Part shown: piece by piece, positions 38,253 to 47,604 of the stretch | Position numbering within the stretch: position 1 is the first letter of the stretch | Layout of the letters: every line of letters starts with the position of its first letter | DNA from: an uncultured Anaerolineae bacterium | GTDB lineage: Bacteria; Chloroflexota; Anaerolineae; Promineifilales; Promineifilaceae | Direction of reading: 5' to 3' | Assembly: GCA_905479495.1 (NCBI GenBank) | Contig: CAJQMR010000001.1 | Location: forward strand, 62,001-126,000 | DNA: 64,000 bases | Notes under the pieces: generated by a model | What the model was told of the DNA's origin: nothing | What the model saw: the letters and a program-made list of their open reading frames with translations, nothing else | Database searches by the model: none | Program-made: the position numbers and the translations under genes

Positions 38253-38365
38253 AATTTTCTCACGCCGGACAATCCACCAAATTTAAAACAAAGTGAAGTT
38301 CATTAACTTGTTACGGTATGCTTTGACAACTGTGGGCGCTAGTTAGCACTATCGCCCATATTTTC

Positions 38366-39361
38366 TTAACGATAAACCTGATCCGCTCTGGCCAGTAGTG
38401 TATCTGGCGCTTCAAGACCCAACTGTTGAATTATGCCATAGTCAATTTCAATATATGGATCGGACGACACCACCGGAATCGTTCCCGGATCAATCCCCTG
38501 GAAGATTTTATCGGCCAGGGGAGCTGCCGAACTTCCAGCCTGCTTGATATTTACATTGATCCCAAATAACGACCTATAACCATCAATTTCTGGAGAAACG
38601 ATACCACCAACAAGAGCCTGATATTCCTCGCCAAAAGCATTCACCACGGCAATCGCGTCTGGAAGCGTGGTCAATGGCTCGGAAACCGCCAGCACTGCAT
38701 CAACGTTGGGGTCACCAGAGGCTGCCAACTCCTGAAAAAAAGCGTCCAATTCTTCGGCCGTATTGGCAGGTGCTTCAATGATGGTCACCCCGTCTGCTTC
38801 GGCAACTGGATAAAGCGCGTCTAGCTGAGGCTGGACAATGGGGTAACCCGCCTGATAAGGAATGACGATACGTTCCAGGTTGGGAGCAAGGTCGCGCAGC
38901 ATTTCGTAGCGGAGCACAGCAAGGTCTGGCCCTGGGTAACGCACACCGGTTACATTGCCTCCCGGCTCCTGTACGCTGTCTACAATACCCATGCCTTCTA
39001 TCAGGGCAAACGTAAACAGCACTGGTATGTCGGTGCCCGCCGTAATTGTTTTTGCTTCTATGCTTGCTTCTGTGGGACAAACCAAAATCAAATCAACCTC
39101 ATCCTCCACAAATTGCTGCAGGATGCTTTGATAGGCGGCAATATCAAACCCTGTTGTTTGCACATCATAGGTAATATTTTCACCTTCTACATAGCCCAGT
39201 TCGGCCATTCCTTCTTTAAAACCGGTCTCTACATCTGCCAGAAAAGGCAATCCAACCAACACCCCAACCCGGTAGGTTTTGGTCTCTTCACCCCCACAGC
39301 TGCTCACAAATAAACCAATAATGAGGGCCAAAAGCAATAAGCCCAAGCTGCTGCCTTTCAT
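38366..39361 (-). CDS. ABC-type substrate-binding lipoprotein, PF04392 family (second copy)
   Basis: About 331 residues, with a typical lipoprotein signal ending VSSC (Cys22). It shares the family pattern with the copy at 27 kb (FKEGMAELGYVEGENI, DLILVCPTEASIEAK), but the two are clearly diverged, so they probably bind different ligands. The start is the ATG complementary to 39359-39361, with AAGGA six bases upstream; in-frame ATGs at 39388 and 39409 are alternatives. No permease or ATPase is near. It is the first gene of the 26-kb receptor-kinase block and is followed by a dCache receptor. Confidence 0.9.
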   Translation of the reverse strand: MKGSSLGLLLLALIIGLFVSSCGGEETKTYRVGVLVGLPFLADVETGFKEGMAELGYVEGENITYDVQTTGFDIAAYQSILQQFVEDEVDLILVCPTEASIEAKTITAGTDIPVLFTFALIEGMGIVDSVQEPGGNVTGVRYPGPDLAVLRYEMLRDLAPNLERIVIPYQAGYPIVQPQLDALYPVAEADGVTIIEAPANTAEELDAFFQELAASGDPNVDAVLAVSEPLTTLPDAIAVVNAFGEEYQALVGGIVSPEIDGYRSLFGINVNIKQAGSSAAPLADKIFQGIDPGTIPVVSSDPYIEIDYGIIQQLGLEAPDTLLARADQVYR

Positions 39362-39747
39362 GGCATATCCTTGCTTATTTAGTTTCATAATGATCTTTAC
39401 TCCTATCATCTAATGTAATGGTGTTTTGCAGCTCTAGTGTGTTTTGGTTTCTTGATGACATCTTCTTCTCTTTGGCTGCATCAAGAATAATCGGCACAAC
39501 TTCTAACCTTTAGTCTGACGCTTTGGTTCACTGATGAAGTTCCATAGTACTATTTTTAGATTATTTTGGAACGCTCTTGATGGTAATTTATTTTTTCCTG
39601 AATCTCTTCTGTCCTTCGTCTGGAGATACGCAAAATAGCATAGCACACAAGAAAAGAGATTATGCGTGAAGAAGCCGTGATGACCTCCTGTAAATCGTGG
39701 GAAAATAGTACCCTCAATACCACTAAACTCAGTTAACAACTAATGGG
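39362..39747. other. Non-coding leader of the receptor-kinase block
   Basis: About 390 bases between the gatB terminator and the first lipoprotein gene. It should hold the promoter of the block. I find no convincing TTGACA/TATAAT pair on the minus strand, so the promoter may need an activator or another sigma factor. A 78-codon open frame in it (39503-39739) has no ribosome site and an unlikely composition, and I do not call it a gene. Confidence 0.5.
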
Positions 39748-39779
39748 AGAAAAGAAAAATAGCCCTTTAAGGCTATTTT
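39748..39779 (-). terminator. Intrinsic terminator downstream of gatB
   Basis: On the minus strand AAAATAGCC, a six-base loop and GGCTATTTT form a perfect 9-bp stem (39756-39779) followed by TTTCTTTTC-like T-rich sequence. It ends gatB transcription and insulates the receptor block from it. Confidence 0.8.
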
Positions 39780-39852
39780 ACTGTTTTAGATGAGGCTTTT
39801 AGAGAAATAGGACCTACGTCCTAACCAGGTCGTTATAGCAATTCTGGGGAAT

Positions 39853-41298
39853 CTATTGCCAGGCAGCCAGGGCAGCATCCAGCAGCTGATTTACCAATGC
39901 GGGATTGGCCTTGCCTTTGGTTTGGCGCATGACCTGCCCCACAAACCAGCCGCGCAATTTTTCCTGGCCAGCCAAATAGCGGGCTAACTGTTCTGGATTA
40001 TTGTTGAGAATTTGGTCGATGATAGCCTGGATGGCTGCATCATCAGAAATTTGAGCCAGCCCTTTGCTTTCTACGATCTTGGTGGGCGTGGTGCCGCTGG
40101 CAAACATTTCGGCCAGCACATCTTTGGCGGTATTGTTGTTGATGGTTTGCTTTTCTACTAAGGCGATGAGTTCCACCAGGGCAGCGGGCGTCACCTGAAT
40201 GGCGTCGATGCTGAGTTTGGCCTCATTCATCAGGCGGAACAGCTCGTTAATCATCCAGTTAGCAACTAATTTGGGCGTACCGCCAGCGGTTACGGCCGTA
40301 TCAAACCATGCCCCCACGGCCCGTTCTTCACTCAACACGCGGGCATCGTACTCAGACAGATCGTAGTCGGCGATGTAGCGGGCGATTTTGGCATTGGGCA
40401 GCTCCGGCAAGCTGGCGCGCACTGCTTCGATCCAGGCATCGTCCAAATGCAGCGGTGGCAGGTCTGGCTCCGGGAAGTAGCGATAATCTTCGGCCTCTTC
40501 TTTGCTGCGCTGGCTGAACGTTTCGCGGCGGGTGTCGTGCCAGCCGCGCGTTTCTTGCACCACTTGGCCACCAGATTGGAGTACGGCCGTTTGTCGCACA
40601 ATTTCAAAGGCGGTGCCATCGGCCAACACGCGGAAGCTGTTCAGGTTTTTTAGCTCGGTGCGGGTGCCAAACTCCGTGCTGCCCACGGGGCGAATGCTGA
40701 TATTTGGCTCTACGCGCAGGACGCCTTTTTCCATGTCGCCGGAGTTGACGCCCAGGTAGCGCAAAATTTGGCGCACCTTCATGGCGTAGACCCGCGCCTC
40801 CTCACCGGAGCGAATGTCTGGCTCGGTGACGATTTCCAGCAAGGGCACGCCCGCCCGGTTGTAATCGACCAGCGAGGTGCCGTCGTCCTGGTGGGTGAGC
40901 TTGCCGGTGTCTTCTTCCATATGAACGCGCCGAATGCCAATGCGCTTCGTCTCGCCCGACTCAAGCTCGATGTCCAGCCAACCGTTCACGCCTAGCGGCT
41001 GCTCATACTGGCTGATCTGGTACCCTTTGGGCAGGTCAGGATAAAAGTAATTTTTGCGGGCAAAGATGTTATGGTGGTTGATCTCGCAGTTGAGCGCAAG
41101 GGCCACGCGCAGGGCGTACTCCACGGCTTTTTGGTTGATCACGGGTAAAGTGCCAGGCATGCCGAGACAGAGGGGGGAAACGGCCGTGTTCGGCGGCGCT
41201 TCTACGCTGTCCACCACTTTTGCTTTGGAAAACATCTTCGAGTCGGTCATCAATTCGGCATGCATTTCCAGGCCGATGACGGGTTCGTATTCAGTCAT
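39853..41298 (-). CDS. gatB: Asp-tRNA(Asn)/Glu-tRNA(Gln) amidotransferase subunit B
   Basis: 481 residues, normal for GatB. Diagnostic stretches include [12 protein letters not shown] at the start, [47 protein letters not shown] and [13 protein letters not shown]. The C-terminal YqeY-like helical domain is complete. With GatA and GatC it converts misacylated Glu-tRNA(Gln) or Asp-tRNA(Asn). AGGAAC precedes the ATG. It is separated from gatA by about 4.8 kb, and the ROCO gene ends only nine bases upstream, so the ROCO gene reads straight into gatB. Confidence 0.97.
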   Translation of the reverse strand: MTEYEPVIGLEMHAELMTDSKMFSKAKVVDSVEAPPNTAVSPLCLGMPGTLPVINQKAVEYALRVALALNCEINHHNIFARKNYFYPDLPKGYQISQYEQPLGVNGWLDIELESGETKRIGIRRVHMEEDTGKLTHQDDGTSLVDYNRAGVPLLEIVTEPDIRSGEEARVYAMKVRQILRYLGVNSGDMEKGVLRVEPNISIRPVGSTEFGTRTELKNLNSFRVLADGTAFEIVRQTAVLQSGGQVVQETRGWHDTRRETFSQRSKEEAEDYRYFPEPDLPPLHLDDAWIEAVRASLPELPNAKIARYIADYDLSEYDARVLSEERAVGAWFDTAVTAGGTPKLVANWMINELFRLMNEAKLSIDAIQVTPAALVELIALVEKQTINNNTAKDVLAEMFASGTTPTKIVESKGLAQISDDAAIQAIIDQILNNNPEQLARYLAGQEKLRGWFVGQVMRQTKGKANPALVNQLLDAALAAWQ

Positions 41299-41307
41299 AA
41301 TTTGTTC

Positions 41308-43770
41308 CTACCAGTTAAAATTCGGCCGTTTTTGCCGCAGGAGATTGATGAGTTCAGGGAGACGGCCGTTTCGTTCCAACATCAATAACAGTTCCCGCTG
41401 CTTCCCTTCAAGCCCTTCGCCAGGCAGATTATCGTAATTGACGCCCAATTCAAGGCAAAGGGTTCTGAACTCATCATCGTTAAATTCACGGTTGAGTGTG
41501 CGCAGTAAAGCTGGCAATTCTGCTGTTTGAACTGCTGCACCGACATCGTCGAGAAGCGGCCGTATCGACACCGTTTCAAAGGGTGGTACATCACATTCAA
41601 TAACCGTTTTGCCATGTTCCAGTCGCGTTTTCAAGACATCCAGGCGATAAAAATCGGGCACATCAGCATTGCGGCAGATTGAGCAATTACAGGGAATCAA
41701 TTTGTCAAACTTAAGGCGATGAAACGGCCGATGTAGCTCATCTAATTGATAACTGATGATCGTCAACAAATCTCGCATATTTTTACCCATGACCCGAATG
41801 CGGATTTCTCGACGATGATAAAACTCCACCACTTCAGCACGCGCCTCATCCTTCTCAAGGACCACACCCGTACGCCAAACTAATTGTGTATCCCCATCAG
41901 TGGCAATATAAGGATGCATCGTCACAATGAAACGCGTCAACAGACCCTTTGGCATGAAGGCTTCATACTTATATCTCAAATACAAACTTCTTTCATTTAA
42001 ACCTATTGTAGTTAAAGCATAGTCAGGCGGCTGTTCACTAAGGAGTTGTGGTGCAATGTAGCGATCTTTCTGAGTAGGGATAGCGTAACAAAGTTGGAAC
42101 TTCATCATCAATGCCAGCAGTTCATCGTGTAGGAAAGTAAATTCATCTTCATGCCAAATATCATGCAAATCAACCCGTCTAAAGAAGCCCCAACTGTCTT
42201 TAACTTGTTCATTATCCAACAGCTGATAAACTGCATCAGTACTCCATTCTGGCCTAAGAATAACCGTTCGTTTCAGCATCGGATCATCCTGAAAATGGAG
42301 AATAACACCTAAGTCATGAAGGTAGCTGCTAAGCTGCAAAGCATCATCAATCCGGATAATATCATTATCCCGGCAAAGTTGTATAAATTCTTGCTGAGTG
42401 ACGGTTGCTCGGCTATCATCTTCTAGTGCCTGACGCACATTAACCCATGTGCGTGGTAACACATCCCCTACATGGGGCAATTTGGTGATTTGTTCCTGAA
42501 TTTTCAAGCGCAGGTAAGCCAAGCCCACATCATCTGTAGCTAGGTTAAAGGCAAACGGTTTTTGGAAAGTTTCAGGGAATTGAGCCTGTAATTGCTGTTC
42601 ATTGATCGCCCAATGGCGATTCTGAAATGCGTTATTAAAAATAAATACTGGGCTTCGGTCACTAAGATGTTCGATGAGATCTAGCCAGTAAAAAAAGTCG
42701 GTTTTTTGTTCACGTGCATCAGCCACAACAATGTAAAGTGAGCGTCGGCTAAGGAAAAACTGATGGGTGGCATGATAAATTTCCTGTCCACCAAAATCCC
42801 AGACGTTAATCTGGAAATCTGTTTGCAAATCATCCTTTTCTCCACCTTGCATAGGGAAATTCCACGTATGAACATCAATCCCTTCTGTACTTTCGTTTTT
42901 AGACGGTAGTGGAACAGAAGGGTCAATCAACCTCCGGGTAAGAGATGTTTTGCCGGCTCCTGGCTCACCTACAACAAGTAATTTGGCCTCATGGATCGTC
43001 CCCTCCCCTTTCTCTTCCTTTTGACGGAAATAAGCCCTTAATGCGCTTAAATCAACAAGCTTCCCTCTCTGAAGTTTTAACACTTCTAACGGCGGCATAG
43101 TGATAGGATTGTCATCTAAATAAAGCCAGTTAAGTTTCGGCAGTTCAACTAACCAGTGAGGAATGCTTGTCAACCAATTGTTACGTAAATCCAACTTTTG
43201 CAATTTAGAGAGCTTGGCAATTACCTCTGGCACAGATATTAACAAGTTTTCACTGATATAGAGTTCTTCTAGAATAGAAAATCGGCCAAAAATCTCGGGA
43301 ACAGCTGTAAGTCTATTAAAGCTTATATCCAGCACTTGCAAGTTCGAAAGCCGTGCAATGGCTTCAGGTATGAGAGTCAAGTGATTATCGCTCAAATGTA
43401 GTGCTTTTAAGTTGGAAATCTGTCCAACGATCTCCGGTACAAAAGGTAACTGATTGAAGCTCAAATCTAATACATTTAATTGTAAGAGCTTAGGCAAAGT
43501 CTCAGGTAATGTTACTAGCTTATTATGACCCAAATAAAGCATTTGAAGATTTGAAAGTTGACTAATTTCTTCAGGAACGTCAGTTAACTCGTTGCCTCTC
43601 AAATCTACAAATTCTAGCCAATGCAATTCAAACAGTTCGTGGGGAATTAACCTAAGCTTTTTATCTTTCCCTGATCCACTTAAAAACAGTTTAGGTAGCT
43701 TTTTTTCACGCGCTTCATGAATAGCCGTCAAAGCCCAGTTAGGTATTTGTTGATTTCGTTGTTGAGTCAC
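41308..43770 (-). CDS. LRR-ROC-COR (Roco) GTPase with C-terminal effector-associated domain
   Basis: 820 residues, GTG start with GAGG upstream. Leucine-rich repeats of about 23 residues (roughly 50-230: LYLGHNKLVTLPE, LDLSFNQLPFVPE and others) precede a Ras-of-complex GTPase. That domain has P-loop GEPGAGKT (268-275) and switch WDFGGQEIYH (324-333); the usual NKxD guanine-specificity motif is replaced by IFNNAFQNR. The COR dimerisation region (about 430-690) follows, with a CNCSIC cysteine cluster (694-699). The last 70 residues (REFNDDEFRTLCLELGV, YDNLPG, NGRLPELINLLRQKRP) form an EAD-type adaptor like that of the CHAT protein at 9.7 kb. The body of the gene lacks ACGGCCGT and is AT-richer than its neighbours, suggesting transfer. 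Confidence 0.93.
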   Translation of the reverse strand: MTQQRNQQIPNWALTAIHEAREKKLPKLFLSGSGKDKKLRLIPHELFELHWLEFVDLRGNELTDVPEEISQLSNLQMLYLGHNKLVTLPETLPKLLQLNVLDLSFNQLPFVPEIVGQISNLKALHLSDNHLTLIPEAIARLSNLQVLDISFNRLTAVPEIFGRFSILEELYISENLLISVPEVIAKLSKLQKLDLRNNWLTSIPHWLVELPKLNWLYLDDNPITMPPLEVLKLQRGKLVDLSALRAYFRQKEEKGEGTIHEAKLLVVGEPGAGKTSLTRRLIDPSVPLPSKNESTEGIDVHTWNFPMQGGEKDDLQTDFQINVWDFGGQEIYHATHQFFLSRRSLYIVVADAREQKTDFFYWLDLIEHLSDRSPVFIFNNAFQNRHWAINEQQLQAQFPETFQKPFAFNLATDDVGLAYLRLKIQEQITKLPHVGDVLPRTWVNVRQALEDDSRATVTQQEFIQLCRDNDIIRIDDALQLSSYLHDLGVILHFQDDPMLKRTVILRPEWSTDAVYQLLDNEQVKDSWGFFRRVDLHDIWHEDEFTFLHDELLALMMKFQLCYAIPTQKDRYIAPQLLSEQPPDYALTTIGLNERSLYLRYKYEAFMPKGLLTRFIVTMHPYIATDGDTQLVWRTGVVLEKDEARAEVVEFYHRREIRIRVMGKNMRDLLTIISYQLDELHRPFHRLKFDKLIPCNCSICRNADVPDFYRLDVLKTRLEHGKTVIECDVPPFETVSIRPLLDDVGAAVQTAELPALLRTLNREFNDDEFRTLCLELGVNYDNLPGEGLEGKQRELLLMLERNGRLPELINLLRQKRPNFNW

Positions 43771-43813
43771 AATAGCATAACCTCATTCTATATCTGTCAG
43801 TTTCTTTCCAACA

Positions 43814-44977
43814 TTACCCATGTCGGCGCATAAAGCGTTCCAGGCGGTTGAGGGCTTCTTCGATTTTTTCGTAGGCGGTGGCGTAGCTGGCGCGGACAAA
43901 GCCTGCGCCGCTGGCGCCAAACGCATCGCCAGGCACCATCGCCACTTCTTCCTCATCCAGCAGGCGCATGGCAAAATCGTCGCTGCTCATGCCGGTTTTG
44001 GCAATGGAGGGGAAGGCATAAAATGCGCCGCGCGGCTCAAAGCAGTCCATCCCCAGCGTGTTGAACCCATCCACAATGAGGCGGCGGCGACGGTCGTACT
44101 CCTGGCGCATTTCCTCGACGTAGCGGTCGCCAGCGGGGGTCAAAGCGGCTACCGCCGCAGCTTGCCCGGTGGTGGGCGCCGACATGATGGTGTATTGGTG
44201 CACCTTGCGCATGGCGGCCAAAATCTCGGCCGGGGCGCAGGCGTAGCCGATGCGCCAGCCGGTCATGGCATAATCTTTGCTGAAGCCACCCAGCAAAACG
44301 GTGCGCTGGCGCATCCCCGGCAAGGCGGGCACACAAACGTGCTCAATGCCGTACACCAGCCGGTCGTAAATTTCGTCGGAAATGATGAGCAGATCGTGCT
44401 GTTCGGCAACGGCCGTTACACTCAACATCACCTCTTTGGTCATCACCGCCCCAGTCGGATTGTTGGGATAACCCAGCAAAATTGCCTTCGTTTTGGGCGT
44501 AATGGCCGCTTCGATGGTTTCGGCCGTTACCTGGAAATTGTCTTTGACGTAGGTGGGCACCGCCACGGGCTGCCCGCCCGCAAAGCTTACTTCTGGGGCG
44601 TAGGAGACAAAGCTGGGTTCAGGAATGATCACTTCGTCGCCGGGATTGAGAACGGCCGTCATTACCAAATAGAGCGCCTCACTTACCCCCACTGTTACAA
44701 TAATTTCCTCAGCAGGATCATAATTTACGTTGTAAAGCTTGTTCAGATGCTGGCTGAGCGCGTTGCGCAGCTCCACGGTACCGCTGTTGGAGGTGTAAGC
44801 CGTCTCACCCCGCTGCAAACTGTCGATACCCGCCTGTAAAATGGGCTTCGGCGTCACAAAATCTGGCTCGCCAATCCCTAAAGAAATGACATCCTTCATA
44901 TTGGCGGCAATATCAAAAAATTTACGAATCCCCGAAGGCGGCGTGGCCGCGACCCGATCTGAAATAAAGTTACGCAT
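43814..44977 (-). CDS. PLP-dependent aminotransferase, class I/II
   Basis: 387 residues from the ATG complementary to 44975-44977, which has GGAGG six bases upstream. Fold-type I motifs are present: SLGIGEPDF, YTSNSGTVELR, YPNNPTGAV, SDEIYD, and the PLP lysine in GGFSKDYAMTGWR. The length and the early IGEPDF motif fit the aspartate/aromatic aminotransferase group (subgroup I-gamma, PatA/AspC-like). The exact amino donor cannot be told. It is on the same strand as, and downstream of, a sugar nucleotidyltransferase gene, with a hairpin repeat between them. Confidence 0.92.
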   Translation of the reverse strand: MRNFISDRVAATPPSGIRKFFDIAANMKDVISLGIGEPDFVTPKPILQAGIDSLQRGETAYTSNSGTVELRNALSQHLNKLYNVNYDPAEEIIVTVGVSEALYLVMTAVLNPGDEVIIPEPSFVSYAPEVSFAGGQPVAVPTYVKDNFQVTAETIEAAITPKTKAILLGYPNNPTGAVMTKEVMLSVTAVAEQHDLLIISDEIYDRLVYGIEHVCVPALPGMRQRTVLLGGFSKDYAMTGWRIGYACAPAEILAAMRKVHQYTIMSAPTTGQAAAVAALTPAGDRYVEEMRQEYDRRRRLIVDGFNTLGMDCFEPRGAFYAFPSIAKTGMSSDDFAMRLLDEEEVAMVPGDAFGASGAGFVRASYATAYEKIEEALNRLERFMRRHG

Positions 44978-44995
44978 GATTTCCTCCAATTGCTC

Positions 44996-45052
44996 AATTA
45001 CCCAGTTACCCAATTACAAATCGTAATTGAGTCATTCAGTAATTGGGTAATT
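44996..45052. repeat. Nested intergenic palindrome
   Basis: AATTACCCA (44996-45004) is inverted at 45044-45052. Inside it CAATTAC (45011-45017) is inverted at 45023-45029 around a five-base loop. The right arm reaches the stop codon of the nucleotidyltransferase. It belongs to the same style of degenerate spacer repeats as at 3.1, 9.5 and 46.1 kb. Confidence 0.6.
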
Positions 45053-46052
45053 ATCCAATTTCCACGTTGGAATTGTCGCCGATAAACATCGCTTTGGGCT
45101 GGCCGATGATGCGAGCATTTTCGCCAATGAGTGCGCCATCCAGCACGCAGTTTTCAATGGTGGCTCCCGCGTCGATGATGCTGTTACGGATGACGCTGTT
45201 CTTAATTGTAACGCCAGCCTCAATGCTCACAAACGGGCCGATGACGCTTTGGTCGATAACGGCCGTTTCATGCAAAAACACCGGGGGTAGCGCTGTAAAA
45301 TCCTCGGCATAGCTGCGGTCGATAACATCCTGGGTGCCGTAACCCAACGCCAGCAGCCTCTGGTTTGTGCTTAACATAAAGTCCGGCTTACCCGCGTCCA
45401 GCCAGAAAATCGTGGGCTTCGCTTTAATCACCGCACCCTGCTCCAGCATGACGTGATACGCATCTACCAGGTAATATTCGCCCTTGGTTTGTCGTTCTTC
45501 TTCAATGATGGTTTGGATGGCGTTGCGGAGGAGACGGCCGTGTTTAAACCAGTAAATCCCCGCCAACACCTGCTTGTACTCCATCGTGCTCGGCTTCTCG
45601 ATGAAATCGTGCACCACATCGTTCTCATCCGTCACCACCACGCCAAAGGTACGCGGATCTTCCATCTCTTGTACCAAAATCACGCCATCCGCGTCTGTTT
45701 CTGGAATGTTTTTGTAATCTGCATCCACCACACCATCACCAAAAGCGACCAGCACTTCACCCTCATCCAAAAAGTCGCGGCACATCCAGATGGCGTGCGC
45801 CTGCCCCAGCGCCTCTTCCTGCACCACAAAATGGGCGTTCAGGTGTGGGTAATGTTCCCGAATCCACGCTTCAATCTCATCACCCTTGTAGCCCACCACA
45901 AAAATCACTTCTTCCGTGGTGATTTCCGCCATCAAATTCAACAGATGGCCAATGATTGTATTGCCCGCCACATTCAGCAGCGGCTTGGCGCGGCTCCACG
46001 TGTGCGGCCGCATTCGCGTGCCAAAACCAGCAAGGGGAATGATGACTTTCAT
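45051..46052 (-). CDS. Sugar-1-phosphate nucleotidyltransferase with left-handed beta-helix tail
   Basis: 333 residues. The N-terminal NTP-transferase signature is PLAGFGTRMRPHTWSRAKP, with the metal-binding FGDGVVDAD near residue 105. The C-terminal hexapeptide-type region (IGPFVSIEAGVTIKNSVI, IGENARIIG) forms a short left-handed beta-helix. Such enzymes make NDP-sugars, often dTDP-glucose or GDP-mannose, for cell-surface polysaccharide. GGAG precedes the ATG. No other polysaccharide gene is adjacent. Confidence 0.92.
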   Translation of the reverse strand: MKVIIPLAGFGTRMRPHTWSRAKPLLNVAGNTIIGHLLNLMAEITTEEVIFVVGYKGDEIEAWIREHYPHLNAHFVVQEEALGQAHAIWMCRDFLDEGEVLVAFGDGVVDADYKNIPETDADGVILVQEMEDPRTFGVVVTDENDVVHDFIEKPSTMEYKQVLAGIYWFKHGRLLRNAIQTIIEEERQTKGEYYLVDAYHVMLEQGAVIKAKPTIFWLDAGKPDFMLSTNQRLLALGYGTQDVIDRSYAEDFTALPPVFLHETAVIDQSVIGPFVSIEAGVTIKNSVIRNSIIDAGATIENCVLDGALIGENARIIGQPKAMFIGDNSNVEIG

Positions 46053-46085
46053 AATGTGCTCCGTGTTTTGGTGTTCGGTAATCGG

Positions 46086-47564
46086 TTATCTATTATCGGT
46101 AACCCATTCCTCACCGATTACCGGCAGTTGCTTGTGCCATTCCGTAGTCTGTTCGTAAGCAAAGGCTGCATTCAAAATGGTCGTTTCGTCAAGCGCATTG
46201 CCGATGAGCTGGAGGCCGATGGGCAGCCCTTTGCTGTCGAAGCCACAGGGGACGGAAAGCCCGCAGCTGGCGCTCAGGTTGACAGACAGGGTGAAGATGT
46301 CTTGCAGGTACATCGCCAGCGGATCATCCACGTTTTCGCCAATCTTGAAGGCTGTGGTGGGCGAAGTAGGCGTGGCAATCACGTCCACCTGCTCGAAGGC
46401 GTTGAGAAAATCTTGCTTGAGCAGCGTCCGCACTTTGAGGGCACGGCCGTAATATTCATCGTAGTAGCCAGCGCTGAGGGCGTAGGTACCCAGCATAATG
46501 CGCCGCTTCACCTCTGGGCCAAACAGGGCGCGCGTCTTTTTCACACTGTCGATCATGTCGCTGCCCGTCACACGCGGACCAAAGCGGATGCCGTCATAGC
46601 GAGCCAGATTGGCGCTGGCCTCGGCTGGAGCGATAAGGTAGTAGACGGGCAAAGCATAGCCGGTGTGCGGCAGGCTGATTTCTACAATTTCCGCACCCAG
46701 TTCTTCCAATTTGGCGATGGCGCTGCGCACGGCCGTTTCCACCTCAGCATCAATCCCCTCAATAAAATATTCCTTAGGCACCCCCACGCGTAAGCCTTTG
46801 ATGTCGCCCGTCAGCGCCGCTTCAAAATCAGGCACCGGCACGTTGAGCGAGGTACTGTCGTTGGGGTCGTGCCCGGCGATGGCCTGGAAGAGGGCGGTTG
46901 TGTCGGCGACCGTCCGGCCGAATGTGCCCACCTGGTCCAGCGTGGAGGCAAAAGCGATAACACCCCAGCGGGAGATACGGCCGTATGTCGGTCTTAACCC
47001 CGCTAATCCGCAAAACGAAGCTGGCTGACGCACGCTGCCGCCTGTGTCTGTGCCCAGTGCGGCATAAGCCAAACCCGCCGCCACCGCTGCCGCGCTGCCG
47101 CCGCTGCTGCCACCGGGCACCCGCTCGTGGTCCCACGGATTGCGCGTCGTAAAGTAGGCTGAGTTTTCTGTGGAGGAACCCATGGCAAACTCATCGGTGT
47201 TGGTTTTGCCCAGGATGACGGCTCCGGCCGCTTTGAGCTGCTGCACCACAAAGGCATCATAGGGCGGCACAAACCCTTCCAGAATTTTGCTGCCTGCCGT
47301 GGTGGGCACGCCGTTGGTGCAGATGATGTCCTTGACGGCCACCGGCACACCCAACAGCGGCGTGCGCTCGCCGTTGGCCAGCCGCTCGTCGGCGGCTTTG
47401 GCCTGCTCCAAGGCCAGCTCATCCGTAAGGGTGAGGTAACTTTGCAGCGCGTTGTCTTCCGCCACGATGCGATCTAGCATGGCTTCGGTGGCGGCCACAC
47501 TGCTGGTTTCCCCCTGGCGCAAAGCGGTACGGAGTTCGGTTAAAGTTAGCTGTGTTAATTTCAT
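46086..47564 (-). CDS. gatA: Asp-tRNA(Asn)/Glu-tRNA(Gln) amidotransferase subunit A
   Basis: 492 residues with the amidase signature. The catalytic Lys is in [15 protein letters not shown], and the Ser-cisSer-Lys triad region reads [15 protein letters not shown] and [30 protein letters not shown] is typical of GatA rather than of general amidases. It supplies ammonia from glutamine to GatB. GAGG precedes the ATG. A SanA-like gene lies between it and gatC upstream, with a strong inverted repeat in the gap. Confidence 0.97.
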   Translation of the reverse strand: MKLTQLTLTELRTALRQGETSSVAATEAMLDRIVAEDNALQSYLTLTDELALEQAKAADERLANGERTPLLGVPVAVKDIICTNGVPTTAGSKILEGFVPPYDAFVVQQLKAAGAVILGKTNTDEFAMGSSTENSAYFTTRNPWDHERVPGGSSGGSAAAVAAGLAYAALGTDTGGSVRQPASFCGLAGLRPTYGRISRWGVIAFASTLDQVGTFGRTVADTTALFQAIAGHDPNDSTSLNVPVPDFEAALTGDIKGLRVGVPKEYFIEGIDAEVETAVRSAIAKLEELGAEIVEISLPHTGYALPVYYLIAPAEASANLARYDGIRFGPRVTGSDMIDSVKKTRALFGPEVKRRIMLGTYALSAGYYDEYYGRALKVRTLLKQDFLNAFEQVDVIATPTSPTTAFKIGENVDDPLAMYLQDIFTLSVNLSASCGLSVPCGFDSKGLPIGLQLIGNALDETTILNAAFAYEQTTEWHKQLPVIGEEWVTDNR

Positions 47565-47604
47565 AGTGCCTCGAACGGTAATCGTTACTGTTATCTATGG
47601 AACT

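Noticed and set aside
39503..39739. Possible 78-residue gene in the long leader of the receptor block
   Set aside because: No ribosome-binding site, atypical composition (Phe/His/Cys clusters) and overlap with the probable promoter region.
43820..44839. A 339-codon open frame on the plus strand opposite the aminotransferase
   Set aside because: It is the complement of a gene with clear PLP-enzyme motifs. Its translation is His/Gly/Arg-rich and matches no family, as expected for an antisense shadow.
45453..46793. A 446-codon plus-strand open frame opposite the nucleotidyltransferase and gatA
   Set aside because: It spans two well-identified minus-strand genes and the spacer between them, and has no ribosome site or recognisable domain.
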